A model generated the notes under the pieces. It was not told the origin of the DNA and searched no databases. It saw nothing but the letters and a program-made list of their open reading frames with translations. A program made the position numbers and the translations under genes. This document shows, piece by piece, positions 12,401 to 23,622 of a stretch of DNA of 64,000 bases; positions within the stretch are counted from its first letter, which is position 1; each line of letters begins with the position of its first letter. This DNA is from Symsagittifera roscoffensis (Eukaryota > Xenacoelomorpha > Acoela > Convolutidae): contig NC_087062.1 in assembly GCF_963678635.1 (NCBI RefSeq), forward strand, positions 66,263,415 to 66,327,414, read 5' to 3'.

Positions 12401-15400
12401 ACAACAATTTTTACAACAAAATTGGTCGAATAAATTAGATGAGCAAATGCTGCCATTGTTGAGACTGAGAAAAATATAGCCACAGCTTTTTGTGGCACAA
12501 AAAAAATTTTTTTTGTCAGCCGATTGTACAAAATATAGTACTCCATTTCTGTTAACGACATAAATTATAAAAATAAAATGTGAAAACCTAGAAAAGATGC
12601 AAAATACTTTAATAACAAGCATAGTCGTTTGCTGTGTAAGTATTACAGTAATGTTCCGACCATAGTCTTAAACAGCTACATAAAAGTTTTTTTTTAGTAT
12701 TTTCTCAAGTGTGATAAAAGGATGTCACGTAAAACTTTAACTTATGCGTATTCTGAAGTCATAGTAATACAGAAAAATTAAACATCATTTTTTTGCATAA
12801 AGATATTAGAAGAACAAAAAAAATCAAAATATATATTAGAAGAACTTTTTTGTAAATTATAATAATACACTTTTGTCCAATTTTTTGGCAGAAAATTTAT
12901 TTAAAATTGTAAGAAAAATTTTTAGCTCTCAAAATGGCGTTACAAAATCAAAACATTATTTTTAGGTGCCTAAAACTAAGTTTTTAGGGCTCAAATTAGG
13001 CATAGATAGGAACCAAAAATTTCGAACGGTTTTTTTTCGACACTAGAAAAAAAAAATTTCGGATTTTTTAATGTGATTCGAATCACGACTTAAAGGGCTT
13101 TGAAATATTTTATCAGTCATTCCAGAACCCAGTCCAAAGATTATTTGTGGTACCTGATTTTGCGTGGAAAAAATAAAGAAAAACAAAAACAAAATCAAAA
13201 AAATTAAACCTGAACAAAAAGTTTCTGCCCATTTTCAATGATGGGAACCAGACCCATATGATGCAAAACGATATTTGAATCAATCAAGTAAATGAGAAAA
13301 CAGCATAAAAATTTACTTATGAAAACTACATATCTATGAGCTACTAAAAACCATACTTTACGCAATGAATGCCCATTTGAAATTTGTCAAAAAGAAATTA
13401 AAAACTGAGCACAACAAAAAAATCAATCAAAAGAAGGAAAACCAGAGCTGTTCTTACACAAAAAACTTGCATCATAACAGTCTTATACTGTAAGAGTTCA
13501 TATCTTTCTCAATAGTTGGCAGATTTTTCCTTTGTTCACAGAAATGGTAGTAAGCTTCAAGCACAAAGAACTGACTAATTTTAGCCACTAGTTTTTAGAC
13601 AACTACGTTCATTTAAATAGTAAACTGGTAAAAAATGATGTCCGGGAGTTATAATAATTAGTTTCGAAAACGCCAGTTTGAACGATTTTTTTTTCTGTAT
13701 ACTTTTTCTGGTAAGCTATCCATTTTTAAATCCTACCAAACCTTAAAACTTTACAGTTTTGATACCTTCTTGGCAACTTGATTTCTCTTCCCAAGTTGTT
13801 TTTTGCTACAAAGAAAGCTAAAAACAACAGTTTTTATCTTTCTCTGGGACGCCTGGAAGAGGGTTGATGCAGTTGTATGGCGCTCTCCCAAGTGATATTG
13901 TTAAGAAGAGTTTCTGAATTTTTTTGGTTGACAAAAAACTGCTGGTTTAAATCGGCAAAAGTTTATGGGGTAGAAGATTGCACTTGAGAATCGCAATTAA
14001 ACAATATTTTTAGCTTTTTTTTAAACTAAGATTAAAGTTATTTTTGTAACCGTTTTTGTGAACTTTTTGGTTAAGGTGATTTTATTCTACTACAACCACA
14101 TTTCAGTTTTTTTATACGCCGTTTTGAAACTTTTCAATATTTAGCATAATTTAGACATAACTTTCGCCACATTCTTTGAAAAATGCAACAAATGGCTCAG
14201 GCGTTTCTGAAGCCAGGAATTTCATCATAAAAAATAGGAAACTTGAGTTTAAAGTTTTTCTATTTTTTCGCTCTACGCGCCTCTCTCTCCACCTATTCTT
14301 GAAACTTACGCCCATCTGCTTTATAAACATTGAGCTAGTTTTAGTAATTTTTAACAAATCCAGCTAGCATGCCTCTAATAATTCGAGAGTGTTCGGAACA
14401 AAAAAAACCATTCAAAGCAAAAATAATCTGTAATTTTATCGAAAAAAAATGAAACAAGCAAGTCTGCTTTTGTTCTCATTTTTATTGGCTTTGCAATTCC
14501 TGGTACTTTTTTGGTCAAAAAATTTCAAGAAGATCTTGAGTAAACATTCTTAAAATTGGGTTTTTTTCCTCTTGCCACCATTTTTCATTTTCTTTTTTGA
14601 GAAACTTATCTAACAACTTTGGTTTAGAGCAAAAAGTTTTTGAGACAGAGTTTGAAAATTCTCTTAAAAACGATGGGTGAAAATGTCAAAATAGCGCACA
14701 ATAGCTATTGCAAACTGAATTCAGATCCCCATTGCTTTAAACTTGACACTGAAACCTTTAGAATAATAGTTTTTGAGAATGCGAGAGTCTTTATTAACAA
14801 AAATCAGTAGAATATACCTGATAAAAATGCTTCGAACATATCGGAAAAAAAGGATAAAAAAACGGCACTCGAAACTATCTATCGTCAAACAAATTCAAAA
14901 ACTTAACTCGCTATAACAAAATTTCGAGCTATCAAACGCAAGCAAATTTTTGCAAAAAAAATCCAATTGCCGGATTTTTCTGGAAACCCGGAAATCTCTT
15001 AAGCATGCCAGTACCCAAAACTTTTCTTAAAAAAATCCTTATAAATTTAAAGCATTCTCTTGGTTACCAGTTTTTGGTAAACTTTCAAAAAACTCATTTT
15101 CACAAAAAAAATATTCTGTATTAACGCACTGTTAGAACTGATAGAGAATAATGTCAATAATAAACAGCTCTTCAGATGCTACTGTATTGCTGATTTAAAA
15201 AAAAATAACGAAAAGATGAATCTATGTAATTCAGTGGAAATTCATATATCTGAAAAAAAATTGTTTCAGTCAATCCTTGTTTATCAAAAAAAGTCAATTT
15301 TTATATATCTGAAAACAAGTAACCAAAATTAGAAGAAAAAGATTGATGTATTACAGCTATCTTTATGAGGCCTACTTTTTTTCATTCTTAAAATCAATAG

Positions 15401-16600
15401 TTTAGAAAAAAAAGTAACAGTCCTCGATAAGATCATGGTAGCGAGTTTCTCTATTTGGTTGACACAGCTTTAACATGAAGTTCTTCATCCAGTTCTATTA
15501 CAGCAGATCACTATGAAGTCTTATAAGAAGTTAAGTTTTGATTATCATGAAAAAAACAAGCACTAGAAATTAAAAAAACCAAAGTTTATTGTTGAAAAAA
15601 TAGTCGTCACGTAGACTGCTTGAGTGAGATTGGGGAGGTGAGCTTGAGGGGAGATTCGGGAGGTTTTGATTGGCCTTTTAGGAAGCGAAAATAATGTTGA
15701 AAACAATCGGAAAAATTGGAAAAATGGAAAGTTTTTTTTTCATTTGTTCTCATCCAAACTCTATTTAGTGAGTCTTGCTTCGTATCAATAATACCAAAAT
15801 GACAGCCCACCCATAATTTTGAAATGTTTAATCACAGGAGAAAACATTTTCGAATTTGAGCTCAAAATTTTCATATCTCTCAGTTGGTATCATTTTGTCA
15901 AAACTGATTAAGTAAATCAAGCATAATTTTTTGTCACTTCATTTGAAAAGTGTCATAATAAAAACGAGCACTTTCATCCTAATAGTACAAAACGAGATGT
16001 TGAATGCATGAGTTTGTTTTTAAGGAAGGATTAAGGAAGGCAAAATTGAATTAAGTTATCTAATTTTTTAAGCATTCTGCCCATGATATACGATACGAGC
16101 CCCAATCCATTTTGTATTAAATCGATGCAGTTTTGCTTGTCTTGAAATATTAGAAAAAAAATACAAATCAATGAACTTACTTTTACTTTTACAAAAGAGT
16201 CGCTAACTTCAAGCTAAAACCTCGCGTTGATTAACTTGATCCAAGACATTTAAATCAAAAAAGTAAACTGTTTTTTCCAGTTGAAGCCCTGGTTTTCTGA
16301 TTGCCCTGACTGTTCTTTCAAGTTTTTGTTGATATAGGAAATTTTGATAAAAAAATTGAGCCCTCAAAAAATTGGGTTGTTTCAAAAAACTGATTGGATT
16401 GTAGAGAAGAATTTTTTTTTGAAAAAACCACCCTACAATTTTTTTTGAAAAACGTCATCAACTTGCTTTTTACAACTTAAAGTGATATGTTTAGCCTTTG
16501 GTATCGTTGTGCTATCATGCCTTAATTTTTAAACGGTTTCTATGTCGGAGTAAATCACCGCTCAGCGTTTATACCCTTAGCTCAATAGCAGGTTCGGAAA
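9414..16600. repeat. diverged, scrambled copies of the tandem-repeat family
   Basis: No gene is recognisable. Several blocks are old relatives of the 2.68-kb unit or of each other. The block at 10975-11430 matches 2755-2840 and 3845-4060, and shares CTCGAGAACCATCGACATA. The block at 12880-13260 matches about 3450-3720. A separate family is present three times, at about 10000-10530, 11700-12250 and 14940-15600, sharing the segment around GAGGCCTACTTTTTT and the block around CAATTGCCAG or CAATTGCCGG. Identity is low and interrupted by many indels, so these are ancient copies. Open frames here, including the 170-260 bp ones near 12.3-12.6 kb, look like chance. Confidence 0.6.
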
Positions 16601-17150
16601 TTTTATAATCTTGATCTCGTGCGTTCATGTCTTCAAAAAAGAGTGAATTTTTCAAAAACGCTTATTTCGATCAGCGAAATTGGTATGAAGAAGAAAACCA
16701 GCACAGCAAAAACAACAGAAGAATTTAAGAAGCACCTGCGCTGTAGGCATGCAAGACCAAGATTGTCGTGTTTATCGGGGAACAGAAAAGCCATGTACTC
16801 GCGTCGATCTGATGCTGCAAATAGAGCTGAAACAGAAAAATTGATTTTTTTTTAACCAAGAACAAAAAGTGGAGCTAGTCACCATAAATAAATCATCATA
16901 GTGGAGCTAGTCATAATAGCGTCACCGCAGGCATACCAAAAATGCCTGAAAAGAGTTGTTTGAAATTTTAAAGATTAAGCCGTGCTAGAAAATCTGCTCA
17001 ACATCAAGTTAAAATTTTAAAACAAAAATCAAATCAGAATAAAATAGCTGATTAGCTGCAACTCACCGTTTGCGAAAAACACACTGATAAAAACCAGATT
17101 AGAAGCAGATTCCATTTTCTTTTTGAAAAATAGCCTGATGGTTGTTTATT
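16601..17150. other. no gene recognised
   Basis: A 78-codon open frame starting at 16619 is lysine- and arginine-rich with no motif. Its first bases overlap the dispersed repeat family seen at 18.2 kb (shared TTATTTCGATC-GCGAAA), which argues that it is not a gene. The rest is AT-rich sequence with a direct repeat of GTGGAGCTAGTCA near 16870 and 16901. Confidence 0.4.
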
Positions 17151-17158
17151 ATGTTGAT

Positions 17159-17505
17159 CAGGGGCGGATCTAAAATTTTATCGACCTTTTTTAAATTTTT
17201 TTAGGTGGACCAATATGATTTTGCGAGCTCTCCGGAAGCACTAAAAAGACCCTGCTACGGCCGCATTTTCTGCACCGCTGACAAAATTTGAAAAAAAATA
17301 GGTCAACAAAAGTGTTTTTAGGCACTTTTTGGAAACTAATGACCAAAAAGTTGTGTTTTTTCGGCGTGCGCTTCCCCCTCAGCTTTTTAGAAGCCGTCAC
17401 CAAAAATGGATATCTCAAAATAGTACAAAGGGGGACTCTATAGTCGACAGGGGGTCGAATCCTTGAGTAGGGGGCGGGAGACGATCCCCCCAAAATCCGC
17501 TCCTG
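17159..17505. mobile_element. hAT-type MITE with 8-bp target duplication
   Basis: A 347-bp non-autonomous DNA transposon. The left end reads CAGGGGCGGATC and the right end, on the opposite strand, reads CAGGAGCGGATTTT, so the termini are inverted repeats in the CAGGGGCGG style of hAT elements. The flanks ATGTTGAT (17151-17158) and ATGTTGGT (17506-17513) match at 7 of 8 bases, as expected for an old 8-bp target duplication. The interior contains GGGTCGAATCCTTGAG, shared with about 35820-35840. No transposase is encoded; the 100-codon minus-strand frame inside it is incidental. Confidence 0.82.
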
Positions 17506-17513
17506 ATGTTGGT

Positions 17514-18417
17514 CCGAGAACAGCTACTCATTGAAATCATTAAATTATTTGTATTTTTGAATCTCTGGTTTGCCTTGAAGGTCAATTATTTCAAACTAAA
17601 CAAAAGAAACTAGCTATTTAGATTTTGGTTTATTTATTTTAGGGAACGTTTATTTATATAAAACCATGAAAGTTGAATAAAAGAAAGTAAATGAGCTGAA
17701 TTTTCCAATAAAACTTTTCATAAACCACAAAACTTTTCAAAGACCACAAAATGTTTAATTCTCCGTGTTTTCTATTGTTTTTTCTTCAAAGCAAAGTAGC
17801 AAAGTATCAACAAGACTGCTCGTATATCAGGGCAAAGCCCTGAATGCTCTGACTGTCCCTTAATTCATATTGAAAAGTTTTTGGGAACAAATATTGAAAA
17901 CTAATAAAATTTGAACAAAATCAAAGTGTGAAACTTTGATTTGTACCAAAATCATACGCCCATTAGCTAGCCTCAATCTAGTTTGGAACAATTTTGTTAT
18001 ACGAGATAATTCGCCACGCATAAATAATTCGCGTTACTCTTTCCTCATTATGAATAAACTCCTCAAAGCGTGCAACATGGCCAGTTTAGTCCTGAACATT
18101 GACAATTTCAAACCCCAGAACTTCGAAAAAATTATTGGAGGTAAAATACTTTTTCAAGTTTGAACTCAGGAAGTCGATATCTTCAATGAGGTATGAATTT
18201 TTTTTTGTTGAAAACTATTATTTCGATCGGCGAAAATTGACTGAATAAAATAACCACCGTGCATAAATATTCCTTTTTCTTCGAATGTCGGGACAAAAAA
18301 TCAAGAAGTAATTGGTTTTACCTCCATTATTCATCTCGGAAAGCGTATCAAACATCAAAACTTATTCTAAAGAAGCCTTGTTTATTTTTTTCGATATCAA
18401 TGTCTACTCTCTAAAGT
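17514..18417. repeat. dispersed repeat segments, no gene
   Basis: The stretch carries fragments of families found elsewhere in the window. The hairpin CAGGGCAAAGCCCTG lies at 17828-17842, with relatives at 42304, 42824 and 49126. The segment 18180-18300, ending in GCATAAATATTCC and a TCGGGACAAAA-like motif, is also seen at 1400-1480, 42700-42800 and, inverted, 49550-49660. The 75-codon frame at 17936 has no motif. Confidence 0.55.
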
Positions 18418-18617
18418 NNNNNNNNNNNNNNNNNNNNNNNNNNNNNNNNNNNNNNNNNNNNNNNNNNNNNNNNNNNNNNNNNNNNNNNNNNNNNNNNNNN
18501 NNNNNNNNNNNNNNNNNNNNNNNNNNNNNNNNNNNNNNNNNNNNNNNNNNNNNNNNNNNNNNNNNNNNNNNNNNNNNNNNNNNNNNNNNNNNNNNNNNNN
18601 NNNNNNNNNNNNNNNNN
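18418..18617. other. assembly gap (200 N)
   Basis: Exactly 200 N in a row. The round number suggests a placeholder, so the true length may be unknown. The right edge is a microsatellite, a common cause of an assembly break. Confidence 0.97.
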
Positions 18618-18690
18618 TATCTCGCTCTCAGTATATCTGTCTATCTAAGTATCTTTCTATCTATCTTTCTATATATATATATTATTTATG
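18618..18690. repeat. TATC / TA microsatellite at gap edge
   Basis: Imperfect runs of TATC and TCTA followed by (TA)n abut the N run. The array probably extends into the gap. Confidence 0.85.
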
Positions 18691-20900
18691 TTTTCTAGTC
18701 TTGAATAATGTAAGCATGAAAACAGTTCGTGGTAGTTTTAACCGACCCCAAGCCTATTTTTTCCGTTAAATACTGAGATAAGTTTTATCAGGTTCATCAG
18801 GCTTTGATCAAATAAAGTGTTCCAGGAGTTGACTTACTTTTTATCACATTATGTTTGCTTCGGTTGTTCAATTTTTTGTTTTGTTTTGTAGAAAACAGAA
18901 GTTGTTTTTTGTTCTAAAAGATTTGTATATATATTATAGAATTGTTTGTACGTACAAATCTCCAACCTAAAAATTAAATGAACTTTGTTATAAAGGTATT
19001 GTTGAGCTATATTCGATAGCAGTTTATGAAATAGGTTCTAGAGATAGTTATCTATTTATGTTTTTGGTTTTTAAAAGTAGTTGTATTGCAATGAAGGAAG
19101 GTTAAAAGTTTTACCAGGGTCTAGGTTGTGTTATAATTGGCTAAGCAATTCTTTTTAATCGGTATTAATATAAAAAGCTGAGAAGTGAAAATTCACCGAG
19201 GTCAATGATTTTTGTCGCGCCATCCACAGTCGCGCGTTGTATCGCTAAGCGATCAAAAAATCCTAAATCTTCTCTCCGAAAATAAAGTCTCGCAGTGTCA
19301 GTCACACATATTTGAGATCTTGGGCCTCCCGCAATAATGAGCTTGAAATGAGTCCCTAGAGTCGCCAAACACTCATTCTGCCCGGGTTAACCTCCAGAGT
19401 TCAAAAATGCTAATCATACAATTCCATAAACTAAGTCTATGAAAAAATACTAATCATACAATTTTTCATACATTTTGCTTAAATGGTCTCTTCGAATTTT
19501 CGAAAAACTTTTCTCTTGTTTTGGCATAAATTTTGGTGTATCGTACAAAAAAAAACTTTTCGTCAGAAAAAATGCTAATCATACAATTTCCATATATGGA
19601 AATTGTATGACTAGCATTTTGTTTATGGCGACAACAAAAATTTTCGAATTAATTTTGAAATTGCCCCCGAACAATTTTTTGTTTTTTTTTTAACCGCAAA
19701 ATGATTTTTGTACTCAAACAAACTTTTTTTGCAAAATTTAGTTTTTTGTGTGTATACCGTAGTCCTGGATAAACTAATATTGGATTTTTCCCTTTTCTCT
19801 TGATAACATTTTTCAGAAATGCTCGAGACTCCTCTTTTTTTGCACGGCATGTTTTTGTATGCCTTGATCAATGTCTGGTAATTTGAAAATTCAAATTTTA
19901 GAAATAATCATCTTTGACAATTTTTGCCAAAATTTAAAAGTTTGATACTTTTGTTATATTCTACTAAGCGTTCCTTGCTGGTTAATTGCTTAGTAATTTT
20001 ATCCTAAGTTATATGTCTCGCCTTAGATCGTCAAGTTGTCTTGGCAAAAGTTCGAGTAGAAACAATAGTTAGAAAGGGTATGAATTAATTAGTTGGTTAA
20101 AAACAAAGCAAAGGGTTATTAGATTATATAAACGAATCGAACAGCTTAAAGAAATATACCTATGAGGAGAAGTTGAGTTAATCTCATTTTGTTCATCAAA
20201 ATTGTATCTTCTTACTAAGGGTCGATGGTTGTTTAGTATTCTTGGGTCGCCCTTGATTGTGTCCACTTCGGCACTTCTGGTAGGTCGTCTGTATCGTCTT
20301 TGCCGTAGTCCTTTTGGTACTTGTGGTCCAGACTTCCTCAGGTGTGGGTATCTCAAGTATCTCGTTTTATAAGTTTATCGAACTTTAAATGAGAATTTAT
20401 TCTCTATTTTAATTGTGAAAAAGCCTAGTTTAATTTTATTGTTAAGGCAGAAAAGAAAAATTATTTATTTTGAAAAGATCTGACTTAAGAGATCTGACCT
20501 GCTGCTTACTGAGCAAAACGAAACACTGAAGATTTCAGGCCGGTCTTTTTGCTCATAAGCATAAACCGACGGCTGATTCAATCTTTAATTATTGAGGTTC
20601 CACCTGCTCCTTTATTCTCTCTTTTTTATAAGGGAATTTTCAATTATTTTTTATTTGATTTTTTCAAATCAAATATCTTTAAAATATTAGTCCTCTTTGA
20701 TTAAAACCGCAGCCTTCAGTTTTGTCTGATTAAAAACTCATATTACTCTCTCTGATGCATCATATTGCAGGTGCATCTCTGCTTAATCGAAGAAAGGAGA
20801 ATTTCAGTGCAGCCGGCAAGACCGCTAAATATTCATCCATTTTGTTTGTTGTTGTGTGTTATTAATCGCCGCCCTTTTATTAATCGCGGAGTGAGCATGA
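18691..20900. other. no gene recognised; short repeats
   Basis: AT-rich sequence with no coding signal I trust. It contains three partial copies of CTAATCATACAATT (about 19410, 19448 and 19574), the last being one arm of the palindrome listed separately. The 95-codon minus-strand frame at 20069-20356 is arginine-rich at its N-terminus but has no recognisable domain. Near 20480-20500, AGATCTGAC is repeated. Confidence 0.4.
19569..19620. repeat. 52-bp near-perfect palindrome
   Basis: Two 26-base arms meet without a spacer at CCATA|TATGG. They pair at 25 of 26 positions, with one mismatch at 19578/19611. The arm ends read AAAATGCTA and CTAGCATTTT. The arm sequence CTAATCATACAATT also stands alone about 120 and 160 bases upstream. 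This could be a fused pair of terminal inverted repeats of a small transposon, or a cruciform-forming site. Confidence 0.9.
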
Positions 20901-20914
20901 AAACATGAGAAAAA

Positions 20915-21130
20915 ATGGACAAAAATTTAAGAAGGAGTGGATTTTCAAAACAAGATTTTATAGTCCTAATAAGAGTAAATCAGTCAATACCTGATTTAGT
21001 GAAAAGAGGCTTTAATTTAAATGACACGCTCCAATTTAGAATTGGGGCGTTAAATAAACAATTAGGACAATGGTCTTTTGTCTGTGTAGTATTTTCAAAA
21101 CTACAACTCACCCCTTTTTATGAAAATTAA
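20915..21130 (+). CDS. small hypothetical protein (71 aa)
   Basis: An ATG-initiated frame of 71 codons. The middle (residues about 20-60) has an orderly alternation of hydrophobic and polar residues, including IPDLVKRGFNLNDTLQ, and looks more like protein than the surrounding AT-rich noise. I do not recognise the family. It lies on the plus strand, converging on the minus-strand gene that ends at 21203, so it may mark one edge of the virus-like cluster. It could also be a chance frame. Confidence 0.3.
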   Translation: MDKNLRRSGFSKQDFIVLIRVNQSIPDLVKRGFNLNDTLQFRIGALNKQLGQWSFVCVVFSKLQLTPFYEN

Positions 21131-21202
21131 CCTGTTTGATTCTTACAGTTACCATGGTGAAAAATTAAACACTTTAATGATTAAATACTTTAGTTATAAC
21201 AT

Positions 21203-21988
21203 TTAGAAAAAAACATCAAATGAAAAAGTTATGTAGTTAAAATAAGTTAATGGACTCAAATTTAAACATGGTTTTTGTTCTCTAGAGCTATAAATTTCAT
21301 CTAAGAGCTTCCTTCCTGCTTCTAGCTCCACATTGTACGCTCTGAGGATCGCTATCTTCCTCTGTGAAGCCTCCAGTTTTTGTTGTAACTTGACGATTTT
21401 CTTTTTCTTGATTTTATTCTTAATTCGCAGTCTGCTCATCTCGTCTCTAACCTCTTTAATATCGTCTTGCTCTTCCTGCTAGAGTCTTACATATTTTGGG
21501 AAGGCAGTTAATCCCTCAAACGGGATGGTAACTTGCGTTCCCCCTGCTTTCAGGATGTAGCCTTGCTCTTCTCTCTTCTTCAGTTTCCAGAAGTTGGTTT
21601 CCTCCTTTATCACCACTTCTTGTTGGGCTATGAACTCGACAGGCATCATCGCTTTTTCCATTGTCGTCGAGTTGACGACTTCAATAAAAGATGGCAGTTT
21701 CCATCTGTTGTAGTTTTGCTTTATTGAATACTTCAAACTCGTTATAAATCTAGGGTTTTCAGTATCTATTTTTACTTCTCTGTTCTTCTGCAGTTCCAAC
21801 CTTTGATTTAGACTGGGCAAATTCCGAGGGTTCTTATTTAACCCGTCGTCAATTGAAAAGGATTGTACTACTACAGATTTTCGTTGTTTCTTTCTGAGAG
21901 GCAAGGTTCTTTTAAACTCCTCGGGTGCTTGGTCAGCATTTCGGCAGTTCCAATTCAAAATTGGGCAATATTCCTTTTTGTTTAACAT
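21203..21988 (-). pseudogene. unknown protein with basic coiled-coil C-terminus, interrupted by in-frame TAG
   Basis: A continuous minus-strand frame of about 262 codons, starting at the ATG at 21988, is broken only by a TAG at 21479-21481. The first part (169 residues) is polar, with segments such as TVPFEGL-like beta-rich sequence near its end. The part after the TAG begins QEEQDDIKEVRDEMSRLRIK and continues as a highly basic, heptad-like helix with regularly spaced Leu and Ile. It is therefore probably a coiled coil, possibly DNA- or RNA-binding. No stop other than the TAG and no frameshift is present, so it is either a gene with one nonsense change or one that uses stop-codon readthrough. 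Family not recognised. It is the most downstream member of the minus-strand cluster. Confidence 0.5.
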
Positions 21989-22535
21989 CAATATAAAATA
22001 AGTAAATATTCAAAACCGCGAATTACATTCGGATACTAAGGCTTATTATCAAATTTGAATAATGAAGGACATTTATAAAAGTGTAAAATTGTATATGTAT
22101 ATATATATAGGGTGGAAAATATAATCTTGTGGTTTCACACAAACCCACAGCGGAAAACAAATGAAAAAAGACAATCAGGGTGTTTATTAACCACAGGAAT
22201 GAAGCGCTTTACAACTGGGTTCAGCTCAGATTTCAAACTTATGTAGTTAAATCAAAAATGGAAATTTGGGCATTAATTAACCCCTAATCTTAAATGTATG
22301 TCCACCTGGGGTCATCCACAGGCTTACCATGGGGTCCCCTTTTATAGGTAAAAGGGACTAGAAAAAACCGGGGGTAAATAGTGTATAATATAGCATGTTA
22401 AAAGGAGCTTTTTGTGTTTATTAATGTTTAAAAAGATATATAAATTGTGAGCGGAATACTGAAGTCTTGAGGCCTTACCAAATGTAGGAGTGTAGAGGAA
22501 TTATATAAGGACATCGTTTAAGTGTGGGTGGAGAA
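21989..22535. other. intergenic, no gene recognised
   Basis: The spacer between two minus-strand genes contains a short TA run (22090-22108) and a G/C-richer patch around 22310-22350 with GGGGTC repeats. A 105-codon minus-strand frame at 22475-22792 overlaps the RING-like gene in another frame and looks like its shadow. I see no regulatory site that I can name. Confidence 0.4.
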
Positions 22536-23012
22536 TTAATTCCAGGGGTCGGAAAAATCACAAGGGATGTGGCATAAGGGATAAAATTTTGCAGTACTAG
22601 GGAGGCATCTTGTACAAATAGTGATACCTTGATCGCAATTGGTAAGATGTTGATAGCTTGCCATATTTTGGGTCTGGGTATTTCCCCAATTTGCGCTTTT
22701 AACCATATTTTCGCATAAACAACAAGGGGAATAATGGGAAAGTGATCGGGTAAAAATTGGGACTTGGCAAATGGGGCATAAAATTTGTCCATATTTTGAA
22801 AAATGATTTACAATTTGCTCATGACAGTCTATGCAGATGAAGTGTGGTGGATGATGTGGCTGGTTTTTGTGTTGTTTTTTGAATTTGGATTTTGGTAAAT
22901 AGTAAATCGGGCATTCAAGAATGAATTGTGTAATGGTTTTTCGAAAGTACTGTAAAATGGGCTGAGAAACATAAAGAAAATTTTGGGAATAAAAATAACA
23001 AGCTTGGAACAT
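22536..23012 (-). CDS. RING-like zinc protein, diverged copy (158 aa)
   Basis: ATG-initiated, 158 residues. The central part has H57-x2-C60-x2-C63 and, 15 residues on, C79-P-I-C82, matching the second half of the RING-like unit in the two neighbouring genes. The first cysteine pair is degraded: C34 is kept in the motif ECPIYY but its partner is tyrosine. A second Cys cluster follows (C97, C98, C100, C126, C133, C136, C147, C151), corresponding to the second zinc unit of the 122-residue paralogue. RING proteins act mostly as ubiquitin E3 ligases, and viruses often carry them; a ligase role here is inference. The N-terminal 30 residues are hydrophobic and aromatic and unlike the paralogues. It is one of three tandem relatives on this strand. 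Confidence 0.6.
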   Translation of the reverse strand: MFQACYFYSQNFLYVSQPILQYFRKTITQFILECPIYYLPKSKFKKQHKNQPHHPPHFICIDCHEQIVNHFSKYGQILCPICQVPIFTRSLSHYSPCCLCENMVKSANWGNTQTQNMASYQHLTNCDQGITICTRCLPSTAKFYPLCHIPCDFSDPWN

Positions 23013-23358
23013 TTTACATATAAAAACTGGTTAACTTATCTGAAACATTTTTAATTGAGGAAAGATTAAAGCATAGGTCGATTCGAGGTTCGAAAACTGA
23101 TGTTGATAACATCTTCGTCATTGTTGAACGCATTTATGATAATATTGTAAGATCTACTAGTGCTTTTGACAGTAAATTTTTCTTCGTCGTGGAAGCCAGG
23201 ACAGGACCACAACGTTTGCAAAAAAAATCCAACTGTTCTTGATCGGGATCAATATAAATACGATTTAAATTGGTCGAGGAGATTGTAATCAATGACAAAA
23301 TCAATGTCCATTACCAAGCAAAACGTTTTACAACTTCCTAAACAAACAGCATAACTGT
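23013..23358. other. spacer between RING-like genes
   Basis: AT-rich, with no open frame of note. On the minus strand, TATAAAA at about 23018-23024 lies just upstream of the ATG at 23012 and could serve as a TATA-like element. This is a weak inference. Confidence 0.3.
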
Positions 23359-23601
23359 TTATTCATTTTTATTTCCTTTACAGGTCTGACATTCGTCAGT
23401 CTGTTCTAAATTTAGTCTGTGAACATCCTGGCGGCATATTGGGCATAAGAATTTGTCAAAAATGATCTTAATTTTGGACTTAAGAGTCATGTAGCATTCA
23501 TTACAAATAAAATGAAAGGGTTGTGGATACTTTCTTTTGTGAAGTTTTCTTAATTGAAGGGATGTTTTCACTTTCAGACAAACAGGGCATTCGTTTGCCA
23601 T
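23359..23601 (-). CDS. RING-like zinc protein (80 aa)
   Basis: ATG-initiated, 80 residues, with C5-x2-C8, H30-x2-C33-x2-C36 and C53-P-I-C56. This is the RING ligand pattern without the third ligand: the position two before H30 is proline. A trailing CQTC at the C-terminus matches the beginning of the second zinc unit of the longer paralogue, so this copy is shortened there. It starts 21 bases after the stop of the 23623-23985 gene on the same strand. The two share PQPPH/PQPFH and CPICRQ, which marks a tandem duplication. A ubiquitin-ligase role would be expected from the fold but is unproven. Confidence 0.7.
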   Translation of the reverse strand: MANECPVCLKVKTSLQLRKLHKRKYPQPFHFICNECYMTLKSKIKIIFDKFLCPICRQDVHRLNLEQTDECQTCKGNKNE

Positions 23602-23622
23602 TGTAATAAAAAAAAGTTATGC

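Noticed and set aside
12271-12622. Two overlapping minus-strand frames of 96 and 74 codons
   Set aside because: They lie in AT-rich repeat DNA, are dominated by Phe/Ile/Lys codons typical of such DNA, and show no domain.
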